A stretch of 64,000 bases of DNA from Antennarius striatus (GCF_040054535.1 NC_090787.1:16382001-16446000); one strand, 5' to 3'; shown: positions 51,613 through 62,997, numbered from the stretch's first letter. Notes: generated by a model from the sequence alone, not told the origin. Program-made: numbers and translations.

Positions 51613-54600
51613 TAAACTGAGGAAACGTCCTTACAGATAAAGGTGTGTGCTGAGTGCAGCTCTTCATCGCTACAACACTGACTTTCAGGATCAGCTCTTT
51701 TCTGGACTATCCCCTGAGGATTAAAATTATTCTGTCTAAAATACGACTCTGAATAAATTTACCACAGATCATCAAGAGTCAGAAGAGCGCTTCTCAAGTG
51801 GGGATTCTCAGAGGAGCCTCAGCAAAAATAGGAATACAGTACTTTATCTTCATTATAAATACATCCGTTCATCCATGACAGAATGCATGGGCCCTATTTT
51901 GGGTCTCTGACATGAAAAAATGAGAAACACCTGAAATACATTACATCGAATTTTAAGGAGGAATTAGATGAGACAACTGATACTATATGTGCAGTAATAT
52001 GAAGCTGCTGTTATAAAGACTGTAAACAGTCCATAGATAACAAAATATTTGCAGCTTTTAAGTACACATATTAGCAAATTACTGATTCTTCATTAATAAA
52101 AAAAACAACACAAAAAGGAATCTTTTTTTAAAAAGAGAGGCTGTGGTTTATGTGTCAGGCACAGTTAGCTTCTTAGATTATCCTATTTTTTGGATATTAA
52201 AAATATAAAATGGTGAGTCTTTTAAGTGTTGAAGTGTTGTAAGGAGGTGAATTTCTGTTACAGCTTTAAAACATAACCAGGGATGTAATTTTATTATTTT
52301 AAATTCTGGTCACCTAAGCTTAGCAGCTACTTATTAAAGCTACATATGTGGTCATAATAACGTAAAGATTAACCAGTTTTCTTTTCTAAATATCAGCAAA
52401 GTAAATTATCACGTTCACCCAAAGGCAAACTATTCCATTAAGAAGTGTCAGTGTTGAAACTTTTCTACCTCCATGATGGATAACTCTGCTCACTTCTACA
52501 AAATTGGGTCTAAAAAAAATCTCTATCTGATGACAAGTTTAAGGGCCACAAGGTTTTATTCCAGTAGGCTGACAGGAAAATCAAAATCTGCTTTTGATTA
52601 CCTGCTGGATCAGGATAACCGCTGTGGTCCAACATGCACGGACTTGGAGAGCAGAATACACACCAGTATAGGCTCATTTCCAGTTGGAATAAAAATGAGT
52701 ATTCATTACACAGCAAGCCTCCCTTACTCCCACTCTCTTACTGTATATGTGTGTGTGTTGGCAAAATTTCCACAGCCACTATGAGAGAAAATAAATATAT
52801 TGAAGTTTTTACACAGGGGGGAGAGTTTAGTTTGGCCGGGACAATAATGTTCCATGTCTGACTGACCCCAAATTTAACATAACCCAGTCAGTTAACTGAA
52901 CTAACTGTGGTTAAGTCATGTCTATTTCAAGACGCAGTGAAATACACAAATGTAGATTCCTATTTCTACTTCTAAATATTTATTTTACATTATTTTTGGT
53001 CTTTCAAACATACAATTAAAATATTTTGTGAATATTATATCCAAGACTTTCTTTTCTCCTTCAACATTCATTTATTTTTGACTGGATATGTTTTGTATAT
53101 ACATGAATGATGGTGCAGCTAGATAAAGTCATAACTAAACTATGTGAAATATAATTAATCCAATGAAGAATGATGTGAAACTGTGACCTTTGAACTTACT
53201 AGCTGGTAGCTCCTGGTGCTAAGCTGCTTCCTGTTTACTTTTGTACAAACCAATCAGTGCTCATAGAAGCTAAACTCCTCACATGTCTCACGTTTGACTG
53301 GAGGAACTCAATGCACTCTTTGAAAGCTGCTGGGCTGAGTAACAATTCTGGAAAACATATTTAACTTGAACTCAACAGACAGTCCCTACATTGAAATGTG
53401 AGTCAGTTCTCATAATGCATGCATTGTGTGTGTGTGTGTGTGTTGATGGTGTGAACACCCAGCGTGTGGTCACCTTGAGTTCTATGAGAATACCAGTCCT
53501 CGTCGTCTCCATAGCCATACTGCCCTGACCCTGGGGATGAAAGACACGAAGAAAAAAGCAACTAATACAACTACAAGATCTGCGTCCAGGATGTTAGGCA
53601 ATGTTTGAAAGCGCTGTCCTGGTTTGAACCATGTGTGGGGGTTTTTTTTTTTTTTTAAACTTCCAATCAGGACCAAGAACAGCCTTAAAAGTATTGCTTA
53701 ACAGTTCATTTCAACCAAACTCAGGGGGGGGGGGCGATATGGATCTGTCAGACAGACCATATGTGGCCCTCTATTGTGATTGGTAGAAATGTTGAAAGAA
53801 ATCAAACTATTTTTGAAAGTATATGTTCCAAAATAGTTTCCCATTGATCATACTTACCATCTGTGTAACAGTAAACACATCTCTCAGACGTAGGTAAAGA
53901 TATTTCAAACATAAAGCAGCAGCAGCAGCATCCAAGAAAAAGAAACTGAACTGGTTTTCAGTGGCGACTGCAGAGCTGGTGGAGGACACAGCTGAGCGAC
54001 ACTGGCAAGAGTCGCATGTGAGGGGAATCGTAATGAGGAAGGAAGATTACTTTTGGAAAAAGGACAAAAGGGTTGGAGGGGGGGGGGGGAGCAAACTCAG
54101 TTTCAGTGAAAACAAAGAGGAAAAGATTTATTTAAAAAAAAAAAAAAAAGCTGGGTTGAAATGCAGGGATTGGTGTTTGACCTTAGCGCTGGGATGTTAT
54201 GAATTCTGGTGTGAATATATCTTCTCCACATGTTGCTCATTCAACCTGATACCATGAGGCACATCTCATATTCCAGCTCCCATTCCAACCAAGGGTTTTC
54301 TGTTAGTTTAATAAAAGCTGTCTGCACCAAAATGCTGCAAGCTATTGCTAACCCCCCCTCCCCCCTACACACACACACACACACACAAGCCACAAGGTTT
54401 AACATTCATATCAGACCACAGCAAACCCACATACCGACAGTGTAAGATTAGCTGTCTATCAGGAAATCTCTCTTAACTATAGAGAGGCAGGTAGACAAAA
54501 GTATGTGGACGTAATTATAGGTGTCTTCCTCTGTGCCCGTCCTGCAGGGTGAGCTTTAGTCAGAGAGAAACAGAAAAACAGTCCGTTCTGTCAAGCTGTC

Positions 54601-56848
54601 ATCCATTCTACTTGTTTTTAATCATTTTCCACAGTAACTTTGCAATTTTTGTGCATTCTTTGAATAGAAGGAGGATTTGGTGGACTTTATTTTATTTATT
54701 TTTATTTATTCAACCTTTATTCAACCAGGAAAAAGTCCCATTAAGTTAAAATAACTCTTTCTCAGGTAGTCAAGGCCAAGACAGATATAAAAGAGTTACG
54801 CAATACACGAAGGCCAAGACAAGGCCACAAAGTACTTTTATTTATTTATTCATTTTTCACTTTTATTTTTAATTAAATTATACCCAACTGGACAATTCAA
54901 CCATTGTTTTTTGTCATATTATCCTGTTATTTCCTTGCGTTTAGTCTGATTTTTCTGCTATCTTCGTCTCGGGCTGCCAGATGAGATATCAGTTGTTCAC
55001 GTCTCACCACGGTCTTCCTCTCTCGTTCTTTCAGACTACAGTTATCTTAACTTTCATCCTTCCCATCACTGCCAAGTCTTCACAGATCCAACAACTTCGT
55101 AATTAGTCTCAGCAGAGTCATCAGCCGCCACCACCACCACCACCACACTTCTGGGGTTTAAGGTTGACGTAGAGATGCAAGCTAATGAAGAATGGGAGCA
55201 GAAAAAAATTAGCCTAATTCAAAACACTAGATTTACATAATATCTGTTGGAGCAATAATGATTTCCGTCCTACTTAAACTTTATACCGACTCATCTCCTG
55301 CTGGTTTCTGAATCACATCAGCAGTCTGTGAGGCAGCGGAACAAACTATAGCTGATGTTTTAAAAATCGCAGCTACATAGATTTTCCAAACAACTTTTCT
55401 TACATGTAGATTAAATGCTTATTATTACTGTACAAAGCTGGAATGTAGTGTGGCTGTTTTCCAGTCTTTATTTATAGGGTAATTGTAGCTGGTTATTTAT
55501 ATTTATGTGTCCTTTACCATTCAATTAAAATCTTTTGCTGGCTGGTTGCTGTTATTCATTAATTGATGACGGGTTTCCAGTAAAGGCTCAGTAGCTCCCT
55601 CAGTAGTATGAAAAATATTAAAACTGTGTTTGTGGAAGAAAATGGTTTAGAATCTGGTGTTTATTACCCTCCGACTCCATCAGAGGGGTATAAGTCTGAA
55701 ACACTTTATGCTGTTGTGTTTATTCACACGGCAATGTGTGACAGGTATGTTATGAAGATGAATCAGATCTAATTATAAAGACAAATGTCTCACCAAACTT
55801 AAATGAGTCATCAGCATCGACCCTTATGAAACAAAAGAAGGTGCTGGAACGAGAGATATCAGCTCACCGGCTGAAATCACATAACATTTAATTACAGTAT
55901 TTCCCGCACTATAAGGCGCACCTAAAAGCCTTTAATTTTCTCAAAATCCGACAATGCGCCTTATAATCCAGTGCGCCTTATAGTGCAGAAAGTACTATAC
56001 TTGGTGATTCAGCACAGTTCATACATGATGCGATTTCAATCCTATTTAAAAAAAACTAGCCTACAATCAGTTTGCTCGTGAACGGATAAAAAAAATTGAT
56101 TGCAAGCAGTGTTTGACATCTTTCATTCTGTACATGGCCTCTTTTACCACCTCCAGTGACATGGCTGCACATTAATACTGAACTAGGACGTAACGATCCC
56201 ACCTTGAACAGGTATGTAAAAGAAGCTGTTTCTGCACAACCATTTGGACGCCTCTTTGCAAACCATCCATTATGCACACTTTGTCAGCCAGCAGCTTAAA
56301 TCAGTTTCAAGTAGCTCTTCAGAACATATTGGATCTTCTGGCCTTCTGTTGCAGCTCCCTAGGATAGCTCATTAAGGGATATTTGCTGTAAAGTGATGCT
56401 CCTTCTTCTGGCAGAGATGCATGTGAGCATTTATTATACAGACTCTTCTCCACTGACATTGCCTGCTGGCATTTCCCCCAATTTACTCCCTCTCTGTGGA
56501 TGCATCTGTTCCAGACTCACATCAGCACAAGAACCATCATGGAAAATGTGAACAGGCATTGGAATTCCTCTGTAAAGGACTCTAACTTCAAGTAATTAAG
56601 GGGAAGAAATAATTCCCCAATGTGGGATGAATAAAACTGATTGTTTCTTTTTTTTTTCTTGAATACAAATAAACCTTTATTCCTATTGTAAATACAAAAA
56701 ATAAAAAAAAACCCCAAAGGGGACAACATCAGGTTCTTGAATAAAGCCCTCAGCTCAGACTTTGAGCACGCTCACTCCGAACTGAAACGGGGTCAAATGA
56801 CCACCAGTACAAACATAAACACACCCCTGTAAAATAAACTCCTCATAA

Positions 56849-56882
<34 letters not shown>

Positions 56883-58140
56883 ACACCAGAACAGCCCAGA
56901 GTCCTCACCATCAGCCTGACGGGCCGTTTTCAGTCTGTCAGCGTAAATATGCTGTGCAGCTTGCATTCGTGTTTCAGCCTGTATGATCATACAGCGGTGG
57001 TGAGACGCTCAATCCACCTTAATGGCACGCAGCCACTCCAGGCAGGAGAGATGTTTGAAGACGTTTCAGCTCCTCTCTGCAGGTCGAGCCCTGAGGAGGT
57101 GGAACGTCTTCTTCTGTCAGATGCTACACCTCAGCTAACCAATAATTATCATCATGACATCCACTGTGGGGATTATGTGTTCACTGGTGTTGGTCTGTCT
57201 GTCTGTCTGTCTGTCTGTCTGTGTGGAAGGATTACACAAAAAGACTATTCAATGGATTTTCATGAACCAAATGCAGCTGCCTTAGCAGAGGTTTGTGCCA
57301 AATGCTGACTGGTTATAAATTAAATTGACATGTACTTTTTAAATCAATCATTTAAGTTATAAAAAATCAATCAGAAAAATCATTGAGTCAAAAGATACTA
57401 CTGGATCTTATGTACAGGTTTTTTTTTCTCTTTTAATCCAACAAAGTCCAAAAACAAATGATGCTCAAAATTTATTAAAAAAAAAGAGTAAAAAATAGAG
57501 AAAAATAGAAAATCCAGAAGTAGAAAATACAGTGGATCTCTGCTAGGAAAAAAAAAATACTGGGACAACTAACAGACTCATTTTCTGGGAATCACTCAAC
57601 AGATAAGCAACCAATAGCTGCGTCCCGCTTGTGTTTACCCCCCCAGCCCCCAGCCCCCCAGGACAGGAACGACTCTGTCAGGACTCTGCGGTGCTTTGAT
57701 TTAAATGGTTAATGAATAATCTGTTTTAAATAAAGCACAAGTCAGAGGAAGTTAAACTCAGTGGACTTGCAGGACTTTCATAAGGAGATCTGTGCAGAAA
57801 AGCGCCCCCCAGATGCACACTGTACTCCTCCCCCTCCACGTAAACACACCGCGGTTCACCAGAAACCCACGGTGCGGGGAAATAATCACCAAATCCATCA
57901 CGCATTACAGATCAAACCCCCCCCCCCCCTCCAGGTAAAACACAAGAGCCTTCCCACTCGAACAAGTGACCTCCCAGGCTGTCCCACCAACAAGAGGGCG
58001 CGTTGTTGGATTATTTAATCCCTCTGATCCCCCAGCAGGATTAAACTCGTCACGGGGAGGGGGGAGCCCCTTTGAGGGCTCTTACCTTCGTCGCTGGAGC
58101 AGAGGCAGAGCTGGAGGAGCAGGAGCAGCAGGGGCCACAT
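45337..58140 (-). CDS. srpx: Sushi-repeat-containing protein SRPX (10 coding exons)
   Basis: Ten minus-strand exons (listed separately) join to 1347 nt, 448 residues (human SRPX 464). Order: signal peptide [16 protein letters not shown]; short acidic segment [14 protein letters not shown]; sushi 1 (about 38-100), sushi 2 (101-159), HYR domain (160-242), sushi 3 (243-302), and a C-terminal DUF4174-type domain (about 304-440) with [20 protein letters not shown] and [16 protein letters not shown]. Six Cys are seen in the first sushi exon. Family knowledge: a secreted, matrix-associated protein reported as a growth suppressor in mammals; the molecular role is unclear. Linkage to sytl5 and otc favours SRPX over its paralogue SRPX2. 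An upstream in-frame ATG at 58267-58269 exists, but the chosen start gives the proper signal peptide. Confidence 0.95.
45556..45617. repeat. TG/GA compound microsatellite after an srpx donor
   Basis: GTGTGTG... with an internal GAGAGAGAGCATG. On the srpx sense strand it is a CA-rich tract starting a few bases after the exon 9 donor at 45623. Confidence 0.93.
45623..45744 (-). CDS. srpx: srpx coding exon 9 (DUF4174)
   Basis: Encodes [20 protein letters not shown] and [20 protein letters not shown]. The acceptor GGAACAG was set by phase and by human LQQAQCGLDL. The donor GTATAG is followed by long CA repeats. Confidence 0.94.
46932..47065 (-). CDS. srpx: srpx coding exon 8 (DUF4174 start)
   Basis: Encodes [31 protein letters not shown] and [10 protein letters not shown]. 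Donor GTGAGG, phase 0. Confidence 0.96.
47330..47607 (-). repeat. TGACCTTGACCTTGAG interspersed repeat, copy 1
   Basis: It shares, in reverse orientation, several blocks with 59200-59545: GAATTCAAAATTTTACCC, CAAAGCTAGTGGT, CTTTCTATCTTCTCTGGTTC, AGTGTACAAAAG and CATGTGCTTTTTGTTT. It contains a 32-bp direct tandem repeat. It is non-coding and the family is not assigned. Confidence 0.8.
47394..47479. repeat. 32-bp tandem repeat, two and a half copies
   Basis: Units begin CAAAGCTAGTGGTCTGACCT and repeat identically at 47394, 47426 and, partially, 47458. Confidence 0.93.
47713..47892 (-). CDS. srpx: srpx coding exon 7 (sushi 3)
   Basis: Encodes [36 protein letters not shown] and [12 protein letters not shown]. 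The acceptor follows a CT repeat. The donor GTATGT is followed within 7 bases by a CA repeat. Confidence 0.96.
48639..48760 (-). CDS. srpx: srpx coding exon 6 (HYR, second half)
   Basis: Encodes [20 protein letters not shown] and [20 protein letters not shown]. Acceptor TTTTTTTCAG. Confidence 0.96.
48848..48974 (-). CDS. srpx: srpx coding exon 5 (HYR, first half)
   Basis: Encodes [20 protein letters not shown] and [20 protein letters not shown], the conserved start of the hyalin repeat. Donor GTCAGT splits the Asp codon. Confidence 0.96.
49864..50040 (-). CDS. srpx: srpx coding exon 4 (sushi 2)
   Basis: Encodes [38 protein letters not shown] and [15 protein letters not shown]. Strongly matches human MPANGGFKC...FNSRCEYYCSPG. 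Confidence 0.97.
50289..50356. mobile_element. CAGTATTTT MITE, truncated copy
   Basis: Only the right end remains: GCACTGTCGATTTTTGG, AATTAAAGGCTTTTAGGTG and TGAGGAAAATACTGTA. Confidence 0.75.
50968..51008. repeat. TG microsatellite after the srpx exon 3 donor
   Basis: GTGTGTG runs interrupted by TATCTG. On the srpx sense strand it is a CA-rich tract about 20 bases after the donor. Confidence 0.9.
51030..51218 (-). CDS. srpx: srpx coding exon 3 (sushi 1)
   Basis: Encodes [35 protein letters not shown] and [16 protein letters not shown], one complete sushi module with phase 1-1 borders as usual for this domain. Confidence 0.96.
51529..51610. repeat. GT/GC compound microsatellite in srpx intron 2
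   Basis: GT runs flank a GCGT/GCAT core, an alternating purine-pyrimidine tract. Confidence 0.93.
53474..53530 (-). CDS. srpx: srpx coding exon 2
   Basis: A 57-nt exon encoding [18 protein letters not shown], matching the acidic DDE..YSH segment of human SRPX. Acceptor CCCCAG, donor GTGACC. Confidence 0.88.
54695..54860 (+). repeat. Interspersed repeat fragment (CAACCAGGAAAAAGTCCC type)
   Basis: CCTTTATTCAACCAGGAAAA, then CCCATTAAGTTAAAATAACT, then CAAGGCCAAGACAGATATAA. Related to 14195-14290 and 24325-24400. Confidence 0.5.
55893..55999. mobile_element. CAGTATTTCCCGCACTATAA MITE, short copy
   Basis: TACAGTATTTCCCGCACTAT at the left and TAGTGCAGAAAGTACTATA at the right, 107 bp, with the AAAAGCCTTTAATTTTCTC block intact. 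Confidence 0.87.
56851..56879. repeat. (AC)14 microsatellite
   Basis: Read directly; in srpx intron 1. Confidence 0.92.
57150..57310 (+). repeat. Interspersed repeat with (CTGT)n core
   Basis: GTTGGTCTGTCTGTCTGTCT is followed by GGATTACACAAAAAGACTAT, GGATTTTCATGAACC and CCTTAGCAGAGGTTTGTGCC. This layout (CTGT run, CAAAAAG core, GGATTTTCATGAA, CTTxGCxGAGGTTTG) recurs in many fish genomes. The family is not named here. Confidence 0.5.
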
Positions 58141-58340
58141 GTCCACGCGGAGACGGACGCTCTTCACCGTGTGAGGCGAAGCTTGTAGGAAAACTTCCAG
58201 CGCATTCCTGCTTCCCAAAGGCCCGCCTCTCGCTCCAGAAACAAGGGAGGATTCTCCTGACAGAGGCACCCGGGCCGGAGGAGGGACGCGTCAGGGGCCC
58301 CTGAGACCTGGGGTCCAACATGGGCGCAGAACCGAGACGA
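57930..58340 (-). promoter_or_regulatory. srpx: GC-rich srpx promoter and 5' UTR region
   Basis: CpG-rich sequence surrounds the srpx first coding exon, in contrast to the AT-rich flanks, as expected for a CpG-island promoter. No TATA box was recognised; the bounds are approximate. Confidence 0.45.
58086..58140 (-). CDS. srpx: srpx coding exon 1 (signal peptide)
   Basis: Encodes [18 protein letters not shown], a hydrophobic leader with small residues before the likely cleavage point. Donor GTAAG, phase 1. Confidence 0.88.
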
Positions 58341-58675
58341 GAAGAAACCGGCACTGGTTCCAGACCTGATTTATTCTGCACCATCACTGGTGCAGAGCCG
58401 GGCTCAGTATTTATGGGGCCCTCAGTAGATGTGGGAGTCCCTACCACCAAATGTATTTACTGTCCCCCATGTGCTCAAACAGCTACAGATCTAACACTGA
58501 AGTACAGTAAATAAATGAAAGCGGGCTGAGGTGTTGGCAGGAAACAGCAGTAAGATGATCTTCTGAGCTGTAACTGCTTGTGAGTTCCATGACAACCACT
58601 TCCACTGAAACCTTCCAGTCAATCAGATCAGGAAAGAGTTAACTCGACTCCATCCTGTTCCCCCAGGCTCCGGTG

Positions 58676-58760
58676 ATCCAGTTCTCCTTGTGTCTGTGTG
58701 GGTTCTAAGTGGGTTCTCCAGTTTCCTCCCACAACCAAAAACATGCAGCTATGGTTAGCA
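58676..58760 (+). repeat. SINE body fragment
   Basis: GTTCTCCTTGTGTCTGTGTG, GGTTCTCCAGTTTCCTCCCA and CAAAAACATGCAGCTATGG are typical of the internal segment of the common teleost SINE-like repeat whose head (9405-9482) and tail (39533-39642) are elsewhere in the window. Confidence 0.6.
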
Positions 58761-59199
58761 ATCCCCTGGATTTTAAGAAAGTCCATGGGATTGATTTAAA
58801 CAACTTTTGATAACTATGACTTGGAAAACTGAGAACCTACACAGACATGAAGCTAAGGTGAATGGATCACTCTAAATAGAACCCTTTAAAGTCAAACCTA
58901 TTATATTTAATACACTTGGCCTTTCAGGATTTTGATACTTCTACATGTCATTTTTTCCCCCCCGGAACACCTGATGTATACAAACAGACATGTGTCTGCG
59001 TTTTCCATCTGAAATTTTTTTGAATTTATCCGTAATTCTACAAATTAAAGCTTTTTTAAAGCTTTTACCCCATATTTTTTTGAAAATTAGATTTTTCTGG
59101 AAATTATTTCATGCTTTAAATTGTTAAAACCTGGAGGTTGTTGAAGGGTGACTTGCACAAAGATAGGAAATTTGAGCACTATATTATTACATCCCGCTT

Positions 59200-59545
59200 C
59201 AAAGCTGTGATGTATTGTAATTGTCAGTGTTCGACCGTTCGTCCACCAAATATCCCTTAAACCGTTGCGGATAGAAAAATTAAACAAAAAGCACATGACT
59301 CCAGCAGCAAAGGGGATGAAAATGAGATGATGACCTTGACCTTGAGAAAACTAGGTGAAGGTCAAATTTCAGCTTTTGTACACTCAGGAACCAGATAAGA
59401 TAGAAAGACGAGGGAGAAGGCCAGTGAGACCATAGATCAAAGCTAGTGGTTAGATCTACCTATGCTTTGATTTACCCTGACCTATGAAAGCAGGTCAGGG
59501 TAAAATTTTGAATTCAGGGATGTCGTGGGATGTTGCAGTCTCCAA
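59200..59545 (+). repeat. TGACCTTGACCTTGAG interspersed repeat, copy 2
   Basis: Contains CCAAATATCCCTTAAACCGT, AAAAAGCACATGACTCC, TGACCTTGACCTTGAGAAAA, GTACACTCAGGAACCAGATA and GGGTAAAATTTTGAATTC. Homologous, inverted, to 47330-47607. It ends in a 13-bp-arm hairpin at 59471-59504. Confidence 0.8.
59471..59504. repeat. Perfect snap-back hairpin, 13-bp arms
   Basis: TTTACCCTGACCT at 59471-59483 and its exact reverse complement at 59492-59504. It lies inside repeat copy 2; copy 1 lacks the second arm arrangement. Confidence 0.93.
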
Positions 59546-62125
59546 GTATATTGATTCTAGTTATTATTGAGGACATTTCATAATATTGTAATTTGGAGTA
59601 CTGTGTCAGATTTTTCTCAGCTACTGATGTGGGGTTTTCATATCCGTTGCATATGATGGCCAGCATTTATCACTGTGCTGCAACAATGCATGAAAAGAAA
59701 CTACAGTATATTGCTATTTTGAAACCTAGATAGAAAAATGTACTTTATCAAATTGAACGTTATTTATGGGTACATCTGTTAGAATATAAAGGAAAGGAAA
59801 AATCACAGCACATACAGAATAGTGGGCACAAATAAAGAGTCAGTCATCAACAAATCTGTCATCAGACTGAAATACAGATGTGGGTGGGAGGTAGAGAGAA
59901 TCATCGTCATGATTGAGAGAGAATGTGAAAGGCCTTTTTTTTTTAACTGTTAACTGTCTGCAATGGAGATAAATAGAACCGATCACTGGAGGGTTTAAAA
60001 AGCTTTAATGTTCAGTTTCTTCTTCAGAATCCAACAACTTAATTTAATTTAACAATTTTTATGACATAAACTGTGTGATCATGTGACGCATTAAAGCTCA
60101 CATGCACAATGTTGGAAATGAAATACTAAGTAGTACTGAGTATCCACCTTCTACTTCACTTTACTTTAAAAGAGAAACAGCACTATACTTTGTATTTGAC
60201 TTTGTTTTCCATAGGCCTGATGTAAACAACTGTTTTGCACATTCATTCTGTTTTAAAAACATTTGTACAGTTTGTGAAATACGGCAAATTTTGCGTGCAG
60301 TTTGGCAGCTGATCCCTTGGCAGTGTCCTTGACGTGTCAAACTGTTTCTGAAAAGTGTGACAAAATCTGTCATCGCTGTCAGAATTAAAGTATTCCTCAT
60401 GCTCACGAAGTTGTTTGAAGTAGTTTTGGAAACTTTATTTCAAAAATTGGACAAAGAATTGAACTAGTGTAGTCAGAGAAATTTCTATCAAAACCATTGT
60501 CCTTAGGAATGTCTGCAGAACTCAACACATTTATCTTCCATTTTCCCTGCGCACAGACAGATCTCTAGGTCACCATATAAAAACAGAGAATCTACATTTT
60601 TGCATTTGTGAAGTGTGGTATTAGTACTTGAACAGAAGTAAAAGCTGTGACTACTGTTCTTCCTGAGCAGTCTGTTCCAGTCGGGTTAGAAATGGCTTCC
60701 TGATTACCACACGTTGATCTATGACACCCAGCTACGCTACAGACTGCTTCACAGTTTGCCTCATACCTGGCTGTGGAAACACAGATGAAGATATGTTGAG
60801 ACAATTCTGACGTTTGTTTTTAGATTTGTCATGAATATTCTCAGAAAAAAAGAAATGATTTCCTCAGTGTTACACTGAATGGAAAGTGTGTCTACAGACA
60901 CAAATACATGCTTGCAAAAGAAAACACACACATTCAGTATATCTGCTGAGAGATGCACAATTCCTGGAAAAAGTTCACGAGCGCTCAGATCTGCTGCTTC
61001 TGGGCTGGGAGTGCTCAGAATCTAGACCACAAACAGGAAGCCAGAAGAGGCTAATAAAACTCAACTGAGTCTTTGTTTAAGACTATGTGGCAATGGACTT
61101 TTTATTACCAAAGTTATCTAAGTTTGATCATTTCACAATAAGCTGTTAAAATTTGGCTCTTACCACATTAGTCTAAAAGGCCAAAGCGACTCCTCCATAA
61201 CGTCTTTGAATAAGTTTTCCCGCTGAAAACTTTGCAGCAACAGGGACGCTACCATCCTGTAGTGTTCAAGATCTGGCAAACACACACCATCAGGTTGATT
61301 AAATCACTGAAATTACTTAAATTACTGAAAGAAATTACCTGAGTGGTGAAGTATATGGAGGTAAATCGAAATATTAGTATAGGGTTTAGTTATTCAACAG
61401 GGTACCTTAAGATTTTATAGTCTATATAAGATATTGAATTGTACTTTGGGAAAGATTTTGTGAACAAAAAAGATGCACATTTGACTTGACTTTAAATAAA
61501 ACCCACAAACAACCATCATAAAATGTTTGAACCTATGAGACTCCCTCAGGCCGGCGGCATTGAACACAGCTAGAAATCGGTGTGACACTGCCCCCTACTG
61601 GTCCTTGTACCGATTACAATATTATATATGTTGAAATTACAGTATATGGTCTAAAATGATTTCATATAATATTTATTAATTGTTTTTCATTATTTGTCCG
61701 TTACTGGGTCTGAGTTTTTAGAATCATGGTGGCAGAATCATATGTTTTGGACTTTTTGGGAAGAATCCATAAACTTCTTATTTCAATATCACATGTTCAT
61801 AAAATTCCAAGCAATATACATAATAATTCTCAGTGTTACAACTAATTAAATTTATCTGAGTACTAATAAACACCATAAAATGAATTAATGGACTGGATTA
61901 AAAATGATTAATTCAGTAAAATACAAATATGAGGACAGCAGTAATTAGTCCATCAATCACTCGTCTACTTAAAAGAAAATGAAAAATCAAAAAGGTTTAG
62001 AGTGATCATTTTGAAGAATTCTTCAAGTTAACAAAATGTTTGATGGTTGCAAGTTAAAATCATTTTCACCAAGTGCCACATCAGCATAATGGCTGAAAGG
62101 GGCAGATGTAACTTATAAATGTAAC
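59546..62125. other. Intergenic region between srpx and otc (RPGR position)
   Basis: In human RPGR sits between SRPX and OTC. I see no RCC1-type exon (no run of WG..GQLG motifs) on either strand here, only short unsupported frames and AT-rich DNA. Confidence 0.5.
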
Positions 62126-62297
62126 TGCAGTATTTTCCGCACTATAAGGCGCACCTAAAAGCCTTTAATTTTCTCAAAAACCGAGAGAGCGCCTTATAAT
62201 CCAGTACGCCTGATGTATAAAAAGTTTTTTTTTAAAGGCCATTCATTGAAGGTGCGCCTTATAATCCGGTGCGCCTTATAGTGTGGAAAATACTGTA
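62126..62297. mobile_element. CAGTATTTTCCGCACTATAA MITE copy near otc
   Basis: TGCAGTATTTTCCGCACTAT at the left, TAGTGTGGAAAATACTGTA at the right, 172 bp. It is among the best-preserved copies and lies about 700 bp upstream of the otc start codon. Confidence 0.9.
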
Positions 62298-62302
62298 AAT
62301 GT

Positions 62303-62332
62303 AACTCAGTGTAATGTAAAATACACTGAGTT
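62303..62332. repeat. Perfect snap-back hairpin, 11-bp arms
   Basis: AACTCAGTGTA at 62303-62313 and its exact reverse complement at 62322-62332, six bases after the MITE ends. Confidence 0.9.
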
Positions 62333-62344
62333 AAGCAGAGAACT

Positions 62345-62378
62345 GATTGATCGATTGATTGATCGATTGATTGATTGA
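62345..62378. repeat. (GATT)n/(GATC) microsatellite
   Basis: Alternating GATTGATC and GATTGATT units, read directly. Confidence 0.88.
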
Positions 62379-62684
62379 CAGATACAAATTTGCAATAGTG
62401 TAATATGTTTACTCACGTTTTGCTTTTATTTCCGTGTGCATGGCTTTTATGCTTTTAAATCGCGCAATTGTGACGCTTCGTTCATGAAGATTTTCGTTAT
62501 AACGTGTGTATGTCATTACTTGTGTCAGTTCAAGTAGCAGCAGCAGTAATAAACGGCTAAGTTAGAGTCGTTTTTAAAACGAATTTAGTTTGTCTGGTAT
62601 TTAGAATCTGATTTTAATATTTATTTATTTATTTTTTATTTATTTTTATTCATGCCCGTCATGAGGAGCCTTGTCCCCGTGTGC

Positions 62685-62997
62685 CCTTAATGACGTCACT
62701 GGAGCAAATAAACCTGTGTAACATTTCGTCATTCCGGATAAAAGACTTTCATTAAAATACGTGTCATCATGTATTAAAAACAAGTAAAAATAACCCTTTG
62801 TCATCTTCCACTAATCGCTTGGAATTACTTTTTATTTTGGCCTTTGAGGCCACGCCCCCCACGCCTCCCACGCCAGTGGCGTTTGGGTGCCGTTCCTAAA
62901 GGGAGCTCTCTGTCGGTACTTGAGGGCAGCACAGCTGAGTCGTGACCAGATCACACGTGGCGTGACGTGACGTGAAGTTGTGGGGGTTTGAGCTGCG
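62685..62997 (+). promoter_or_regulatory. otc: otc upstream region with CRE-type sites
   Basis: A perfect palindromic CRE TGACGTCA lies at 62691-62698, and the tandem run GTGACGTGACGTGA at about 62963-62976 carries two overlapping TGACGTGA half-site variants. A third, perfect CRE lies in intron 1 at 63115-63122. CREB/ATF binding is inferred from these motifs. No clear TATA box is seen; the transcription start is unknown. Confidence 0.45.

Larger units (their letters stand above)
54060..57160. other. srpx intron 1, distal part
   Basis: No exon or RNA gene is seen. Repeats include A15 near 54134, CA at 54366-54386, the interspersed fragment near 54695, the MITE at 55893 and CA at 56851. Confidence 0.5.

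Noticed and set aside
58082-58450. 122-residue minus frame at the srpx promoter
   Set aside because: GC-rich antisense or alternate-frame shadow; the srpx signal peptide lies in a different frame with a clean donor.
58141-62997. Hidden RPGR exons between srpx and otc
   Set aside because: No frame shows RCC1-repeat motifs on either strand; absence by eye is not proof, so it is raised as a finding instead.
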